Source of the DNA: a virus
Virus record (IMG/VR): IMGVR_UViG_3300046692_000226
Span: 1-57,446 of that record
Length of the DNA stretch: 57,446 bases
Strand: one strand, 5' to 3'
Shown here: one piece after another, positions 1-6,995 of the stretch
How positions within the stretch are numbered: position 1 is the stretch's first letter
Layout of the letters: the number at the start of each line of letters is the position of its first letter
The notes under the pieces: model-generated
Told to the model about the DNA's origin: nothing
Seen by the model: only the letters and a program-made list of their open reading frames with translations
Databases searched by the model: none
Position numbers and translations under genes: made by a program

Positions 1-1
1 C

Positions 2-388
2 CACGTGATTGAAGAACAGAGCGCCGAGTGGCAGCGCAGCAAGGCCATGGACCTAATGAACAACTGGATTCTGTCGGGCAAAAAAATCGATGCCGTGGCC
101 GCCAACGCCGATGAAATGGCCATTGGCGCGGCCATGGCCATCAACCAGGCAGGAATGCGCTCGGGCAAGGACATTCTGGTCGGTGGCAGCGACGGCGGCC
201 CTGCCGGCCTGGACGCGATAAAGAAGGACCAACTACTGGTGACCGTCTACCAGGACAATAAAGGCCAGGCCATCGGGTCGATAGACCTGGCACTGAAGAT
301 GATCAGGAAAGAACCCTATACGGCACAGTTGACCATTCCCTATCAGCTGATTACCAAGGCCAACTATCAGGACTTCCTTAACCCTTGA
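2..388 (+). CDS. Sugar ABC transporter periplasmic binding protein, C-terminal fragment (host gene)
   Basis: The frame is open from the left window edge, so only the last 128 or so residues are present. The fragment reads like the C-terminal lobe of a periplasmic-binding-protein-type sugar receptor (ribose/rhizopine class): a stretch with NADEMAIGA, then VGGSDGGPAGLDAI, then TVYQDNKGQA, the order seen in that family. Such proteins bind a sugar in the periplasm and hand it to an ABC importer; permease and ATPase genes would lie outside this window. It is chromosomal, not phage, because it lies left of attL. The exact ligand cannot be told from this fragment. Confidence 0.85.
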   Translation, partial: HVIEEQSAEWQRSKAMDLMNNWILSGKKIDAVAANADEMAIGAAMAINQAGMRSGKDILVGGSDGGPAGLDAIKKDQLLVTVYQDNKGQAIGSIDLALKMIRKEPYTAQLTIPYQLITKANYQDFLNP

Positions 389-665
389 ATGGGGTGAGGC
401 TGCACGGCAGGCAGATGAAGGTGGATAGAAAGAAAAAGTCGCTCCGGAGTTCCAGTGTCAGCTCAGCCGACTGCAGCCCTTTCTAACGGGCGGCTATTGG
501 CCAATAGTGCCGGTAACGTGCCACAGGAATAAACCCAAAGAACCGTCGCCAACTCACTTATCAAGCTGGGAGCAAAGCCCACGGGACAAATTCCGGCCGG
601 GAAATCCGCTGAAGAGTCCACCCAGAGCCAGTCGTTTTGTAGGGGTAAAAACGCCTAAAAATAAA
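389..665. other. Host intergenic region between the transporter gene and attL
   Basis: No convincing gene is seen here. The only clear structure is a perfect 14-bp palindrome, CTATTGGCCAATAG, at 494-507, which could be a protein-binding site or part of a weak hairpin. An open frame at 507-743 runs through the terminator and the tRNA fragment and is not coding. Confidence 0.5.
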
Positions 666-698
666 AAGGGGTCGCGAGATAAAATCTCGCAACCCCTT
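666..698 (-). terminator. Original chromosomal terminator of the tRNA-Pro gene
   Basis: The stem AAGGGGT-c-GCGAGAT pairs with ATCTCGC-a-ACCCCTT around a 3-nt loop, with one internal mismatch. Read on the minus strand it is followed by a run of T (complement of 661-667). It lies directly downstream of the tRNA 3' fragment at attL, so before integration it would have ended the tRNA-Pro transcript. Confidence 0.75.
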
Positions 699-701
699 GA
701 G

Positions 702-753
702 TTATATGGTCGGGACGGAGTGATTCGAACACTCTACCCCTAGCACCCCATGC
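702..753. repeat. attL core (partial tRNA-Pro copy)
   Basis: Bases 702-753 match 57306-57357 except at 735 (T here, G at 57339). The copy holds the acceptor, T-arm and anticodon region of tRNA-Pro on the minus strand and then diverges after the bases CCCCATGC, that is, inside the anticodon loop/stem. This is the classic site of tyrosine-integrase crossover in tRNA genes. Confidence 0.92.
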
Positions 754-835
754 ACGCAGTACCCCTGTAAGACCTTGTGAAATGGCCGTTTTTACTGGCG
801 CTCGCTGCAATCGAATGCCCACAAGTGCTTACACG

Positions 836-865
836 TGCGTGAGAGAGTCACGCAAAAGTCACGCA
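836..865. promoter_or_regulatory. Putative integrase arm-type sites, left arm
   Basis: TCACGCA occurs at 848-854 and 859-865, with start-to-start spacing of 11 bp, plus an inverted copy (TGCGTGA) at 836-842. The same motif pair with the same 11-bp spacing lies beside attR at 57245-57262. Paired short direct repeats flanking the core on both sides are typical arm-binding sites of lambda-type integrases. Confidence 0.6.
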
Positions 866-945
866 CCCATCTCCGGCGTCCTGCCGACCGAACACCAATC
901 CTTTTTTGACTGCTACGCTTTTCCCAACCACCCAGAGGAATCGCC

Positions 946-1155
946 TTGCCAAATTCAGATCTGCTCCCTTCCCTGCTCTTCAAGATCAACGAAAACCAGC
1001 TCGCCCTGGAGGCCGCCATTATGGAGCTTTCCAATTGGGTCGAGGCCCGCGGTTCGGCTGACGTCGCGGACAACGTCCGCGGCGCCTTGGACACCATCGA
1101 CAAAAACGAAGAGTTCATCAAGCTTACGCTCGCGGTGCTGATGACACCGGAATGA
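946..1155 (+). CDS. Small phage hypothetical protein
   Basis: A 69-residue, acidic, helix-rich protein that I do not recognise. It begins at a TTG codon preceded by a good ribosome site (AGAGGAATCGCC), which is why this start was chosen. It is the first gene inside attL and probably belongs to the accessory left end. No cysteine cluster, signal peptide or membrane segment is visible. Confidence 0.6.
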   Translation: MPNSDLLPSLLFKINENQLALEAAIMELSNWVEARGSADVADNVRGALDTIDKNEEFIKLTLAVLMTPE

Positions 1156-1196
1156 CTGCTATTGGCTGTGGATTCAACCGGTCGCTGCACCTGGCA

Positions 1197-1433
1197 TCAA
1201 TTGGGTTGATCGACGAACCTAATCTGCGTCAGCCCTACCAGCTCAGCCTGCTCTAAAATCTCCCTCGGCGTCGCGTCCGCGGTTGGCATGATCAGGCTGT
1301 TCTCTCCATCCCCAAAATGCAGCTGTAGCAGGTGCATTGCCGCTTCATGGACGGGCAGTTGAGGCTGCTTTAATTCGAACATGTATGTGCGGGGCTCGCC
1401 GTTGAACAGGTATTCCAAGGTGAAGTTGCGCAT
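1197..1433 (-). CDS. Small phage hypothetical protein
   Basis: A 78-residue protein starting MRNFTLEYLFNGEPRTYMFE, with an ATG preceded by ATGAGGATTTCACC. It lacks any domain I can name. It diverges from the LexA-box operon at 1576 and ends close to the convergent gene at 946-1155. Similar short proteins are common at the ends of Pseudomonas prophages, but I cannot assign a role. Confidence 0.65.
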   Translation of the reverse strand: MRNFTLEYLFNGEPRTYMFELKQPQLPVHEAAMHLLQLHFGDGENSLIMPTADATPREILEQAELVGLTQIRFVDQPN

Positions 1434-1575
1434 GGTGAAATCCTCATAATGGGAGAAGTACAGCTAACTATCCTGACTTAATGGTCAGTTTTTAGTTCAA
1501 GTGTTCCACCGACCGTACATCTCTCATAACCTACGGTCCGTCGCCTCACCCTCGCCACAATAGTCACGTCTCGAT

Positions 1576-1595
1576 TACTGTACGTACAACCAGTA
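1576..1595 (+). promoter_or_regulatory. LexA (SOS) box
   Basis: TACTGTACGTACAACCAGTA is a near-perfect 20-bp LexA-type palindrome (TACTGT-N8-CCAGTA, compared with TACTGTATATATATACAGTA). It lies 22 bp upstream of the ATG at 1618, where it would cover the promoter of the two-gene unit 1618-3047. Confidence 0.8.
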
Positions 1596-1617
1596 TTTGT
1601 ACAGCGAATCCGTCCCC

Positions 1618-2424
1618 ATGAATTTCGACCAGGCTAAAGCGCTGAGACTTCAGCAGTGGCGCTCGACCCTCGACGACCACGACTTTCGAATGCAGAACCC
1701 TGAAGCCCACCGACAGACCCTTCACGAAATGAGCTCTGCCCTTGTCACCGAGGGATTGATCGATGAACTCCAGCAGTTCGACCTGAACGAGATGGCGAAC
1801 GCTGCCTACTGGCACGCCGTGGAGGAATTGCATGCTTCACCGGCCCGGTACTGCGGCGCTTCAGCCTACGACGTTTTGCCGCGCGGCAATGGCGAGCTAT
1901 TCGGCCGCATTGGACAGTCAATTTTCTATGCCACTAGCACGCTTGCCGACAGCGCACGGTTCTCATACGACGGAAAGATTTATCGCGATGCAACCGGGGC
2001 GAACCTCGTTTTCAGCCCGTCCGGAGTTATCGCGAGAATTGCCGGGCTTATATTGACGCTGCGTGATGGGCAGCAATACGACCTAGTCGAAACTGGGCGA
2101 ACAATCGAGGGGACGACCTACGAGCCGATAGAAGATCCGGACATCTACCGCGCATTGGTGGACGCCGCCCAAATTGCCCACGAGTGCTTTGATCTACGTG
2201 CTTTCGAAAGAGTGCGGCCGCGTCTCGACCTTGCCCGGTTCTGCACTTGCCCCGCTTGCCTTGATCGTTTTGATCGGCGTGAAGATTGCCCGACATGCGC
2301 TGGCAGAGGGTTTGTGACGAAGCCGGCGGCCACTGGTCTACCCTGGATGTACAGCCGGAGGGTTCAACCATGTGCGGACGACTTTCCCAGTACAGCGGGA
2401 TCCATGACTTTGTTGCAGCGCTGA
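1618..2424 (+). CDS. Uncharacterised protein with C-terminal DnaJ-like zinc finger, SOS operon
   Basis: About 268 residues. I do not recognise the N-terminal two thirds. The C-terminal part carries CTCPACLDRF and, about 15 residues on, CPTCAGRGFV, a CxCxxC/CxxCxGxG pattern like the zinc centre of DnaJ, so metal binding is likely. The gene follows a LexA box by 22 bp and overlaps the downstream SRAP gene by 55 bp, so the two are probably co-expressed during DNA damage. The start is uncertain: TTG at 1597 is also in frame, and neither start has a strong ribosome site, which may mean a near-leaderless message. Confidence 0.7.
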   Translation: MNFDQAKALRLQQWRSTLDDHDFRMQNPEAHRQTLHEMSSALVTEGLIDELQQFDLNEMANAAYWHAVEELHASPARYCGASAYDVLPRGNGELFGRIGQSIFYATSTLADSARFSYDGKIYRDATGANLVFSPSGVIARIAGLILTLRDGQQYDLVETGRTIEGTTYEPIEDPDIYRALVDAAQIAHECFDLRAFERVRPRLDLARFCTCPACLDRFDRREDCPTCAGRGFVTKPAATGLPWMYSRRVQPCADDFPSTAGSMTLLQR

Positions 2425-3047
2425 GCATGCCGAATCCGCTGATCAACAATGCCGGCGATCAGCCTTTTGAGCGCTATAACGCCGCTCCGACCACTCAGCT
2501 TGCCCTTCTTCACCAAGAAGGTCAGTTTCTGCGCGCTGACATGGTTCGCTGGGGCTGGCGCCCGCACTGGGCCAAAGACCGCGTCGCGCCAATCAATGCT
2601 CGAGTTGAGAAAGTAGCCCATGGTCCATTCTTCAAAGCGATCTGGCCTCACCGGGCGATTATCGCCATCGACAACTGGTTTGAGTGGGTTTATGAAGGCG
2701 GACCGAAGAAACAGCCTTACCTGATTCGCCACCATGATCGGACGCCAATCCTGTGTGCGGCGATTGGTCAGTACCCCATTGCCGAGCGTGAACCGGGCGA
2801 GCATGACGGCTTTGTCATCATCACCGCCGACAGCGCTGGCGGCATGGTGGACATTCATGACCGCCGCCCGGTGGCACTGTCACCTGAACTCGCTCGCGAA
2901 TGGCTGGACCCGGCGACACCGAAGGAACGCGCCGAACAGATGGTGCTGCTTCAGGGTGAGCCCACCGAGGCCTTCGAGTGGTTCAAGGTGGACCGGGCGA
3001 TCGGTAGCGTGCGCAATCAAGGGCATGAACTAATCGATCCAATATAG
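2370..3047 (+). CDS. SOS response-associated peptidase, SRAP/HMCES/YedK family
   Basis: The ATG at 2370 (ribosome site CGGAGGG) gives a protein beginning MCGR; in this family the initiator Met is removed and Cys2 forms a thiazolidine crosslink with abasic sites in single-stranded DNA. Other family marks are visible: INARVE, then DNWFEWV with the conserved Glu, and VDIHDRRPV with the conserved His. Length (225 residues) is normal. Known role: shielding abasic sites at stalled forks. An in-frame extension upstream overlaps the preceding gene and is unlikely to be used. The shared LexA box at 1576 points to expression on induction. Confidence 0.92.
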   Translation: MCGRLSQYSGIHDFVAALSMPNPLINNAGDQPFERYNAAPTTQLALLHQEGQFLRADMVRWGWRPHWAKDRVAPINARVEKVAHGPFFKAIWPHRAIIAIDNWFEWVYEGGPKKQPYLIRHHDRTPILCAAIGQYPIAEREPGEHDGFVIITADSAGGMVDIHDRRPVALSPELAREWLDPATPKERAEQMVLLQGEPTEAFEWFKVDRAIGSVRNQGHELIDPI

Positions 3048-3177
3048 GCCCGAGTTTCTGATAAAGCTGGTGGAAAGTACGCTGACCATGGTCTATATAT
3101 TATTGTTCATAATCGCATTTTAGCTATTCTTCGCTCGCTAGACTGGCTAATGAGAACTGCGAGCTAGGTACTAAAAA

Positions 3178-3492
3178 ATGTCTGATATTACAGTCAGTAA
3201 CCAATGGGATGCTATATCGAAAGACGAGCAGGAAAAGATAACGAACGGACTGCGCAGCTGTGGATCATTGAAGCCAGGCGATAACATTGTCAGCGGTTCA
3301 ACTAAAAGCTTCGACCCGGACTCTCCAATTAGCATTCAATGGGACCCGATTGGAGATATATGCAGAATAGGCTGTGATACGGCGGCGGGGACCGCTCTAG
3401 TCTGGTGCGATGCCAACACCGCAGGTCTTGGCCTGATCGCCTGTGTCGCTGCAGCCGAAGCGATTCGACAGTCCTGCCGAAATGGTTGCTGA
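3178..3492 (+). CDS. Cysteine-rich small protein, possible halocin-C8-like peptide
   Basis: A 104-residue protein with an AT-rich promoter region upstream (3080-3177) and a strong terminator just after it, so it forms its own transcription unit. The N-terminal half is polar. The C-terminal half has spaced cysteines (CRIGC, VWC, IAC, CRNGC) in an Ala/Gly-rich hydrophobic stretch, a layout reminiscent of halocin C8-type bacteriocin domains. No signal peptide is evident. Function is not established; the resemblance is by eye only. Confidence 0.65.
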   Translation: MSDITVSNQWDAISKDEQEKITNGLRSCGSLKPGDNIVSGSTKSFDPDSPISIQWDPIGDICRIGCDTAAGTALVWCDANTAGLGLIACVAAAEAIRQSCRNGC

Positions 3493-3522
3493 AATTTGCG
3501 CTAGTTAAGAAATTGACTGAAA

Positions 3523-3556
3523 AAATCCCGGCCTCAGTATGATCCGGCCGGGATTT
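3523..3556 (+). terminator. Rho-independent terminator, probably bidirectional
   Basis: A perfect 11-bp stem, AAATCCCGGCC / GGCCGGGATTT, follows the stop codon of the cysteine-rich gene by 30 bp. An A-run on its left would serve as the T tract for minus-strand transcripts coming from 3649 onward. Confidence 0.8.
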
Positions 3557-3648
3557 AGATATAGGCTCAACAGTGTTGCTCTGTTAGCTTCAATTTAAAC
3601 CACCATCATGGTTTCCGATGAAATGCGAAGTACCGCGCATTAACTTTT

Positions 3649-4073
3649 TCAAAGTACTCGATTGAAAAATAAGTGCTTTCCTAATGAGAGCGTCAGATGT
3701 GCATCTTTGGCCCAGGCCGGAGGCTTCGGCATGGTGGTCGCGTAGTAGTGCGTGGCGCCGCCGGTAGGATCCTGCACCTTGCCAGCCAGCACTTGGTCAG
3801 CAGCGATCTGCGCCTGAGCAAACTCGCGGAACGGGATTGGCTTTGCGTCACTCAGGTAGGCGAAGTTCGGGTCGTTCTTGTTCCAGCAACTGAACTGATA
3901 TGGCGCTTGGCACACGCCGGCATAGCCCTCGCCCCACCACGATTTGGCCTTTCCGTCGTTCACGCGGTTGCGGATGGTCCAGGCCACGGCGATCTGGCCG
4001 GCCGGCGATTCGCCGCGAGCCTCGCCCCAAAGGGTCCGCGCGAGGATGTCTCGGTCTTTGCGGTAACTGGCAT
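3649..4073 (-). pseudogene. Second copy of SleB-type cell wall hydrolase, frameshifted near its start
   Basis: From 3649 to 3987 this reads as a close paralogue of the endolysin at 6122-6547 (shared WWGEGYAGVCQ, YQFSCWNKNDPN, GGATHYYATTMPKPPAW). Upstream the homology continues to an equivalent ATG at 4073, but one base is missing about 14 nt after it (GTTACCGC-AAAGAC against GTTGCCGACAAAGAC), so the ATG leads into a wrong frame. No ATG, GTG or TTG is in the right frame before a GTG at 3987, which would skip the first third including the catalytic-region glutamate. It is therefore probably dead unless the missing base is a sequencing error. Confidence 0.8.
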
Positions 4074-4095
4074 CACTTTCCTCCGGGCAATAAAA

Positions 4096-4112
4096 AGCCG
4101 CTCAAGGCGGCT
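4096..4112 (-). terminator. Hairpin with T tail ahead of the hydrolase pseudogene
   Basis: AGCCGC / GCGGCT stem with a 5-nt loop, followed on the minus strand by a five-T run, then the ribosome site GGAGGAAAGTG and the ATG at 4073. The same hairpin, T-run and ribosome-site order precedes several late genes in this phage. Confidence 0.6.
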
Positions 4113-4262
4113 ATTTATCAGGGCTTTGCGAAACTATACGAAACCCTGTGAAACTTGAAATGGTGCGAAGCCGGAACCTAACTCAATCGGAAAACTCCAA
4201 TAAATACGACTCCGCTCCGAGCTTTCTGGAAGCAATGTACTTTCAGATGTACTAAAAACTCA

Positions 4263-5609
4263 TCACTGGGCGTGTGCTGGTGCTCGACTTTCCCTCTTGG
4301 AGTAGCTGCTCAGTACGCCGAATAAGAAGAAAGCAAGGGCGCCAGCACTCGGAACAATCAGGATATCCCAAGCCATGGCCATTGGGCCAAATGTCATAAG
4401 TACCGCGCTCCAGGTGAAGAACCTTTCAGGTGTTGCGGGTGTGAATTTCCTAGCTAACCACGCATCCCTAAAATTCATCAGCAGCATGGCAATAAATGGA
4501 ACAAAGAAAATTATTCCGCCCTTCCAAATCAAGGTTAGGTAATAGATGTGGGTCGACGTGTTGGCTGCAAGAATCTTTGAAGCACCAGCCCCGTCGTAAC
4601 GCCCATAGCTCGAGAAACCATTGCCGATAACTGGGCTGTTGACTACTTCCTTGATACCTTCGATGGCCAATTCAACGCGGCCAGTGGCAAACGCATCAGC
4701 CTCAGCTCGCAACTGTTCAACCGTTTCGCCCGATTCGCCCGATTCGCCCGATTCGCCCGAAATGGTTTCAGGATTGTGCATGCTGGCGATACTTTCAATC
4801 GACGTCGCCATGCGGTTTTCATTCATGCCCCGGGCATAAGTCAGAACCCCTGCTGCCAACGCGGCAATCAGCGTATACATCGCCAATTTCCGCACCGCTG
4901 GGTTCCACCACCCAAATAAGACCACCGATCCGACAATCCAACCTACCAGCATTTGAGCGCTGCGTGAGTCGCTTCCGAGTATCAGGAATACAGCACACCC
5001 AAAAGCAACGATGAGCGCCAAGCGGTTATTTGACTTCACAGCAGACCCAAAGATCGCACCACAAATTATCACTGCTTGTATGCAGATAAGATCTGCCAGG
5101 CTTAATACTCCGAATGTAGCGAACACCGGAAGCCCCAGAAATTCAGCATTCATAGCCGCTAAACCCAGCGGCCCGAAGTATATGCGAACAGGCTCGTTCA
5201 GCATCAAAACACGACCAGTGATCACTACGACGAATACTACCGAGAACGCAGCGAGCCAAAACACAACTCGCTGAATATCAATCCGCTCAGAGACATATTT
5301 GCCAAAGAAAATAAAGCTTGGCGCAAACATAATCAAAACCAAAGCTAGGAAGTGTCGTGCCATTGCTCCGTCGGCAAATTGTTGATCAGCTAATAATATT
5401 GAAATTGCACCACAGAAAAACGAAATGAAGAATAACAACCAGACCCGATCGGGCTCTCTCAACATAGTAAACGCGATTGCAGGAGCAAGGCAGAACGCTG
5501 GGTTTATGTCGTAGTTCATTACTGAAAACAAAACGATGGGGATCGTCAGTAGCAGCGCTATCACTGGCATCTTAAAATTCCAGTACCGTCGCATCAGTCC
5601 AGCATCCAT
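4263..5609 (-). CDS. O-antigen polymerase/ligase-like membrane protein (Wzy/WaaL type)
   Basis: About 448 residues starting at an ATG preceded by AAGGAG; a longer in-frame extension to 5735 has no comparable ribosome site and crosses the terminator. Roughly ten to twelve hydrophobic segments surround one large polar loop (near residues 260-340) that contains GNGFSSYG and the STHIYYLTLIWKGG stretch with a His, as in the Wzy_C/O-antigen ligase fold. Family role: joining or polymerising surface polysaccharide at the periplasmic face. Base composition is more AT-rich than the tail genes. Placed beside the endolysin, it looks like a lysogenic-conversion gene changing the lipopolysaccharide receptor. 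Polymerase and ligase cannot be told apart here. Confidence 0.8.
   Translation of the reverse strand: MDAGLMRRYWNFKMPVIALLLTIPIVLFSVMNYDINPAFCLAPAIAFTMLREPDRVWLLFFISFFCGAISILLADQQFADGAMARHFLALVLIMFAPSFIFFGKYVSERIDIQRVVFWLAAFSVVFVVVITGRVLMLNEPVRIYFGPLGLAAMNAEFLGLPVFATFGVLSLADLICIQAVIICGAIFGSAVKSNNRLALIVAFGCAVFLILGSDSRSAQMLVGWIVGSVVLFGWWNPAVRKLAMYTLIAALAAGVLTYARGMNENRMATSIESIASMHNPETISGESGESGESGETVEQLRAEADAFATGRVELAIEGIKEVVNSPVIGNGFSSYGRYDGAGASKILAANTSTHIYYLTLIWKGGIIFFVPFIAMLLMNFRDAWLARKFTPATPERFFTWSAVLMTFGPMAMAWDILIVPSAGALAFFLFGVLSSYSKRESRAPAHAQ
4725..4760. repeat. Four tandem 9-bp repeats inside the O-antigen gene
   Basis: TTCGCCCGA is repeated four times without change. On the coding strand it gives Ser-Gly-Glu repeated four times within the large periplasmic loop. 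Copy-number change would stay in frame. Confidence 0.9.
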
Positions 5610-5741
5610 ATAGCTAAGCTCCTTAGAGGTTCCAAAAGCGGCGAGCATAGCCGTATACGCTGGACTGCACCAGCGCCGAATCACGCCACCACGGCAGAAG
5701 CTGACAGAAATAGCAACGACCATGGTGCGTGGCAAACCTAG

Positions 5742-5770
5742 TTTCCAGTCGGCGTCCTGCCGACTGGAAA
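5742..5770. terminator. Perfect 12-bp hairpin, late-operon terminator
   Basis: TTTCCAGTCGGC and GCCGACTGGAAA form a perfect stem around a 5-nt loop, two bases after the stop of the last late gene (5772-6125). It separates that operon from the O-antigen gene, which then needs its own promoter between 5610 and 5740. Confidence 0.8.
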
Positions 5771-5771
5771 A

Positions 5772-6125
5772 TCAAACCTCCCTGCACCACCACGACTGTG
5801 CATACAGGCAGCCGTCGACTTCTTCCAGGCCGCTCAGCGTGAAAGCGTTGGTCGCCATCCCTGACAACCTGGCATCCAGTAGTGGCGGAAGCGGCACCGC
5901 ATCAAGAGGCATGCCTGCCGGACGAATCTCGGCGATGTCGCTTGTCCGGTTGAGCTGCTCGCACTTCTGGTTTCGGATGTTGATATCACCACGAATGCCG
6001 ACAGCTTGCCGGATAGCTTGCCTTGTTGTCGGAAACAGTCTTCCCGTAGCCGCCGCACCACTCCCCGTCATCAGCAGCATGATGAGTAGCAGCCACCCGG
6101 CCAACCGCCACGCCGCGGGGCTCAT
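5772..6125 (-). CDS. Secreted or membrane-anchored protein downstream of endolysin
   Basis: A 117-residue protein whose first 25 residues form a signal sequence or anchor (WRLAGWLLLIMLLMTGSGAA). The rest is soluble with two cysteines near the C-terminus (GCLYAQSWWC) and one at about residue 55. The start overlaps the endolysin stop by 4 nt (ATGA), so the two are translationally coupled and probably act together in lysis. It is not a typical Rz (no long coiled coil), and Rz/Rz1 exist elsewhere in this phage. I cannot name the family. Confidence 0.65.
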   Translation of the reverse strand: MSPAAWRLAGWLLLIMLLMTGSGAAATGRLFPTTRQAIRQAVGIRGDINIRNQKCEQLNRTSDIAEIRPAGMPLDAVPLPPLLDARLSGMATNAFTLSGLEEVDGCLYAQSWWCREV

Positions 6126-6547
6126 GGCACGTCCTTGAAGAATACGTGCCCACCGAGCTTCAGCGTCTGCTTGGCTTTCGCCGTCCAGGCCGGAGGCTTC
6201 GGCATGGTGGTCGCGTAGTAGTGCGTGGCGCCTCCGGTTGGATCTGGCACCTTGCCATCCATCACCTGGTCAGCGGCAATCCGTGCCTGAGCCAACTCGC
6301 GGAACGGGATCGGCTTCGCGCCACTCAAGTAGGCATAGTTCGGGTCATTCTTGTTCCAGCAGCTGAACTGGTACGGCTTCTGGCACACGCCTGCATAGCC
6401 CTCCCCCCACCATGAACGATCCTTGCCATCGAACACACGGTTGCGGATCGTCCAGGCCACGGCAATCTGGCCAGCCAGGGATTCACCGCGCGCCTCACCC
6501 CATAGCGTGCGCGCGAGGATGTCTCGGTCTTTGTCGGCAACTGGCAT
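6122..6547 (-). CDS. Endolysin-like cell wall hydrolase, SleB/Hydrolase_2 family
   Basis: 142 residues with no signal peptide. The N-terminal part DRDILARTLWGEARGES contains the conserved Glu of the SleB fold; then AVAWTIRNRV, WWGEGYAGVCQ, YQFSCWNKNDPN and GGATHYYA follow in family order. SleB proteins cleave peptidoglycan (lytic transglycosylase type). Start ATG has GGAGAAAAGTG upstream. It sits at the end of the late operon, about 24 kb from the holin/spanin cassette, and no other endolysin is visible, so it probably performs lysis. The paralogue at 3649-4073 is broken. Confidence 0.88.
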   Translation of the reverse strand: MPVADKDRDILARTLWGEARGESLAGQIAVAWTIRNRVFDGKDRSWWGEGYAGVCQKPYQFSCWNKNDPNYAYLSGAKPIPFRELAQARIAADQVMDGKVPDPTGGATHYYATTMPKPPAWTAKAKQTLKLGGHVFFKDVP

Positions 6548-6570
6548 CACTTTTCTCCAGGCAAAAAAAT

Positions 6571-6588
6571 ACCCGCTCGATGGCGGGT
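6571..6588 (-). terminator. Hairpin with T tail upstream of the endolysin
   Basis: ACCCGC / GCGGGT stem, then on the minus strand a run of seven T and the endolysin ribosome site. It would end transcription unless an antiterminator acts. Confidence 0.6.
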
Positions 6589-6614
6589 GCGTTGTGCAGC
6601 TGTGGTGCGTCAGA

Positions 6615-6995
6615 TCAGGTCAGCGCCCAGCGCCCAGCGCCCAGCGCCTGAGGATCGGCAACGATCACGGGCCCTACTGGCTCGTCGGGCCATACCGGCG
6701 CGGCGTACCAAGTCGGCTGGACCGTCACTTTGCCAAGCGCAAATTTGTAAGTTTTCCAAGACTTCAGATTGGCCAGTAACGCGGCCTGCTCTGCTTCGTC
6801 CTCTTCAGTCGCCTCGCCCGCATCGATGCCGTATCCCAGCGTGTTGATGCGATCCTGAATGCGGGCAATCTGAGCAACCGTCCTGGCATTCCTAGCGTAT
6901 AACTCCGCCTTCGCCGCTGCCAGTTGCGCAGCCTGCGCGGCTGCGTCCTTCATGGCTTTAGTGATCAGCTTTGACCAGTCGATATTATTCTGCAT
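6615..6995 (-). CDS. Tail fibre assembly protein
   Basis: 126 residues. The N-terminal half is an Ala-rich helix; the C-terminal half has LKSWKTYKFALGKV and PTWYAAPVWPDEP, the hallmark region of phage tail-fibre assembly chaperones. These help the fibre fold and trimerise and are usually not in the virion. It follows the fibre genes with an 11-bp overlap with the gene before it. A 7-bp tandem repeat sits in its last codons. Confidence 0.85.
   Translation of the reverse strand: MQNNIDWSKLITKAMKDAAAQAAQLAAAKAELYARNARTVAQIARIQDRINTLGYGIDAGEATEEDEAEQAALLANLKSWKTYKFALGKVTVQPTWYAAPVWPDEPVGPVIVADPQALGAGRWALT
6621..6648. repeat. Four tandem 7-bp repeats at the 3' end of the fibre-assembly gene
   Basis: CAGCGCC is repeated four times. 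As 7 is not a multiple of three, gain or loss of a unit would change the frame of the last dozen codons. Confidence 0.9.

Noticed and set aside
507-743. Open frame of 78 codons across the host intergenic region and attL
   Set aside because: It passes through the terminator hairpin and the tRNA fragment, has no ribosome site and no protein-like composition.
782-1190. Frames of about 119 and 132 codons on both strands near the left arm
   Set aside because: They cover the integrase arm sites and the better supported gene 946-1155; composition is that of a shadow frame.
5609-5735. N-terminal 42-residue extension of the O-antigen protein
   Set aside because: The AAGGAG site directly precedes the ATG at 5609; the extension is not membrane-like and has no ribosome site.
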